Under the pieces are notes generated by a model. That model had not been told where the DNA came from. It ran no database searches and was given only the letters and a program-made list of their open reading frames with translations. Positions 62,427 to 64,000 of a DNA stretch of 64,000 nt are shown piece by piece. Every line of letters starts with the position of its first letter. Position 1 is the stretch's first letter. This DNA comes from Saprospiraceae bacterium (GTDB lineage: Bacteria; Bacteroidota; Bacteroidia; Chitinophagales; Saprospiraceae). Location: contig JAHCHX010000001.1 in NCBI GenBank assembly GCA_026129545.1, forward strand, positions 2,107,501-2,171,500, given 5' to 3'. The position numbers were made by a program, and so were the translations under genes.

Positions 62427-63650
62427 ATGACTCACGCCACCTTCCTTGTTCCGACCGCGCATATAAAACCACAGCGCCCCAAACGCCAGCACCAGAAACA
62501 CAGGCAGCAAATTGATGCTGCTCAACACGCTCTGCCCGGCCAACAGCTCAATCTCGTCGGAAGGCAGGCCGCTGGTAGCGAGTGCCGCTTTTTCGGCATC
62601 AAGCCTTGGGCCGATGAAAAACGTCTGAAACGCCCAGTTGCCCAACATCCCAACGCCACCCATGAGCGACAGCCCCAGAGCGCCGCTTTTTGGGATGTAC
62701 TCGTTGACGAAGCCCAGCATGGTCGGCCAGAAATAGCAAACGCCCACCGCAAAAACCACCGCCGCCGCATAGAGCGCCGGGCCTTCGGTGGTGCGGAGCA
62801 AATAAACCCCTGCAACAGACACAATAGCCGAACCCAAGAGAATGCCCGTTGGGTTGAGCCGATGAATGAGCGGCCCGCCAAAATAGCGCCCAACGGCCAT
62901 GATGCCATTCACCAAAGCCAGAATCAGCAAGGCATTGGCGCCCGCCTTACCCAACAGTTTGTCAATCCATTGGCCCGTGCTCAACTCGGTGTTGGCCGTG
63001 AAAAACATACACACAGCCATGAAAAGGAACAGTGGCGACAACACCGACTTGAACATATCTGCCGTCGAGACTCCAGACTCCACCCGCTCGGTGCGCGGGA
63101 AATGCTGTCCCCAAAACATCCAGCCGTAGATGAGCGTCGGAATCAGAATCAAAGCCACCTGCCACTGCCAGCCCCAATCCAGTGACTTCATGCCCGCCGC
63201 CAGCAAGGCCCCTATGACCAAGCCGCCGGGAAACCAAACGTGGAATTTGTTGAGCATCACGGTTTTGTTTTTGGGGTACATGGATGCCACGAGCGGGTTG
63301 CACACCGCCTCCACCATACCGTTGGCAAAACCCACCAAAAATGTGGAAATCAACAGCGTCCAAAAATCGCCGGCAAAAATGGTCAGCAGCAGACCGATTA
63401 AGTGTGAGAGAAAGGCGACCCACATCAGTTTTTTCATGCCGAATTGGTCCACCACAAAACCACCCAGTGTGGTAGCCACAGGGAAGCCAAAAAAAGCGAT
63501 GCCCGCAATCCAGCCGAGTTGCGTGTCTGTCAAATTAAACTCTTTCCCCAAGGGCACCAGCATCCCGGCGCGAATGGCAAAAGTCATGGAAGTGACCGTC
63601 AAGGCCATGCAAGAGGCATTGAAAAGTCGGGAAGGGTTGATGTTGCTCAT
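62424..63650 (-). CDS. MFS permease, FucP-like sugar transporter group
   Basis: 408 aa from the ATG at 63650 (MSNINPSRLFNASCMAL). A longer frame to 63770 is rejected because a -7 box and a hairpin lie inside it. Twelve membrane helices are predicted, with MFS-type motifs between helices 2 and 3 (GGFVVDQFGMKKLMW) and FANGMVEAVCNPLVASMYPKNKTVMLNKFHVWFPGGLVIGALL. FHVWFPGG and the NxxxEAVxNPL segment resemble the FHS (fucose/galactose/hexose) branch. It would import a sugar with a proton; which one is unknown. The C-terminal residues overlap the MITE end. Confidence 0.85.
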   Translation of the reverse strand: MSNINPSRLFNASCMALTVTSMTFAIRAGMLVPLGKEFNLTDTQLGWIAGIAFFGFPVATTLGGFVVDQFGMKKLMWVAFLSHLIGLLLTIFAGDFWTLLISTFLVGFANGMVEAVCNPLVASMYPKNKTVMLNKFHVWFPGGLVIGALLAAGMKSLDWGWQWQVALILIPTLIYGWMFWGQHFPRTERVESGVSTADMFKSVLSPLFLFMAVCMFFTANTELSTGQWIDKLLGKAGANALLILALVNGIMAVGRYFGGPLIHRLNPTGILLGSAIVSVAGVYLLRTTEGPALYAAAVVFAVGVCYFWPTMLGFVNEYIPKSGALGLSLMGGVGMLGNWAFQTFFIGPRLDAEKAALATSGLPSDEIELLAGQSVLSSINLLPVFLVLAFGALWFYMRGRNKEGGVSH

Positions 63651-63691
63651 GTGTGCGATAAGTTGAATTTCGAATTGAAATGAAGAACGGC

Positions 63692-63699
63692 CAAATGTA
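63692..63699 (-). promoter_or_regulatory. -7 box of the MFS gene
   Basis: TACATTTG on the minus strand, about 42 bases before the ATG at 63650; matches TAnnTTTG and supports the start at 63650. Confidence 0.5.
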
Positions 63700-63700
63700 G

Positions 63701-63736
63701 AAAAGCCGGAATCGTTTTTGGACGATTCCGGCTTTT
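63701..63736. terminator. Hairpin upstream of the MFS gene
   Basis: AAAAGCCGGAATCGT pairs perfectly (15 bp) with ACGATTCCGGCTTTT, loop TTTTGG; A and T runs flank it, so it can stop transcription on either strand. It covers the place of a -33 element of the MFS promoter. The remaining gap to 63975 is AT-rich with no gene seen. Confidence 0.7.
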
Positions 63737-63975
63737 GCATTTTTAAAATTTTTTTTGAGACAATTTTCAAACACCGCGCTCGGCATTTTGGGTTATGCCT
63801 CTCCGCCCATGAGAGCCATGTTCGGAGAAAAAGAATTGGTGCCGAAGACTATGTTTTTTCAATTTTGTTTAATTTTTACAAAACTCAAACTTAAAAAAGA
63901 TAAACAAAACCAAAGAGCGAGCGTTATGGTCATGTTTTCAAATCAAAACTGTAATTCAAACACACACATTTAAAC

Positions 63976-64000
63976 ATGAAAAACTTAGTTCTTGGCCTTT
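63976..64000 (+). CDS. Start of a further gene, 3' truncated by the window edge
   Basis: ATG at 63976 followed by AAAAACTTAGTTCTTGGCCTT (MKNLVLGL), the usual beginning of a Sec signal peptide in this organism. Only eight codons are visible; no product can be named. Confidence 0.45.

Overview
The window is about 64 kb of a Bacteroidota chromosome. The gene content best fits a Saprospiraceae-like lineage, but that placement is inference from gene families, not a computed phylogeny. Signs of the phylum are: a type IX secretion sortase (PorU) with several cargo proteins ending in the C-terminal sorting domain; a PorE-like lipoprotein; CarboxypepD_reg/TonB outer-membrane receptors; GldM-type domains; and promoters of the TAnnTTTG (-7) kind at many gene starts instead of strong Shine-Dalgarno sites. 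No rRNA, tRNA, CRISPR array or intact transposase was seen. GC looks moderate, and most of the window is ordinary chromosome.

Layout. 1-7.5 kb: the tail of a response-regulator/AraC protein, a SnoaL-like secreted protein, a lipoprotein, a diheme cytochrome c, a three-gene run (alpha/beta hydrolase, ROK kinase, 61-aa conserved protein), then a bestrophin-like channel and a YgiD-type dioxygenase on the minus strand. 7.6-10 kb: a BlaI/BlaR1-type regulator pair with two palindromic operators; the BlaR1-like peptidase ends in GldM-like domains. 10-17.5 kb: an outer-membrane protein, a MauG/CCP-type diheme peroxidase, a PorE-like lipoprotein, a PhoD-type phosphatase, a group III truncated haemoglobin and a lytic transglycosylase. 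17.9-26.8 kb: gyrB with a clear terminator, a DUF2975 protein, a large outer-membrane barrel, a cysteine-rich secreted protein, a MITE-like repeat, a histidine kinase and a META lipoprotein. 27-34.6 kb: cysS, a secreted M12B-like metalloprotease, a class IV aminotransferase, rnhB, hpt, a double-Usp protein and a zf-TFIIB protein.

35-47.7 kb: a TonB-dependent receptor, an ECF sigma factor followed by an unusual one-TM protein, a glucosaminidase, a beta-lactamase-fold hydrolase, a decayed AAA ATPase pseudogene carrying a MITE with an 8-bp target duplication, nadA, and a second TPR/PD40/OmpA protein. 48-50 kb: a two-gene AAA ATPase + DUF4276 (TOPRIM-like) operon, the best candidate for a little-described (probably anti-phage) system. 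50-64 kb: porU-prfA, an SDR epimerase, a polytopic patatin-like lipase, a frame-disrupted secreted gene with a (CA)n tract, a beta-helix T9SS cargo protein, a third MITE-like element, an MFS permease, and the first codons of a further gene.

Functional themes. Several genes belong to protein export and the envelope (PorU, PorE-like, cargo, barrels, murein hydrolases). Small non-coding repeats are frequent in the gaps: three MITE-like elements with terminal inverted repeats, a roughly 105-bp interspersed family, and several hairpin families. Start sites were chosen by signal peptides, family start points and -7 boxes rather than by the longest frame.
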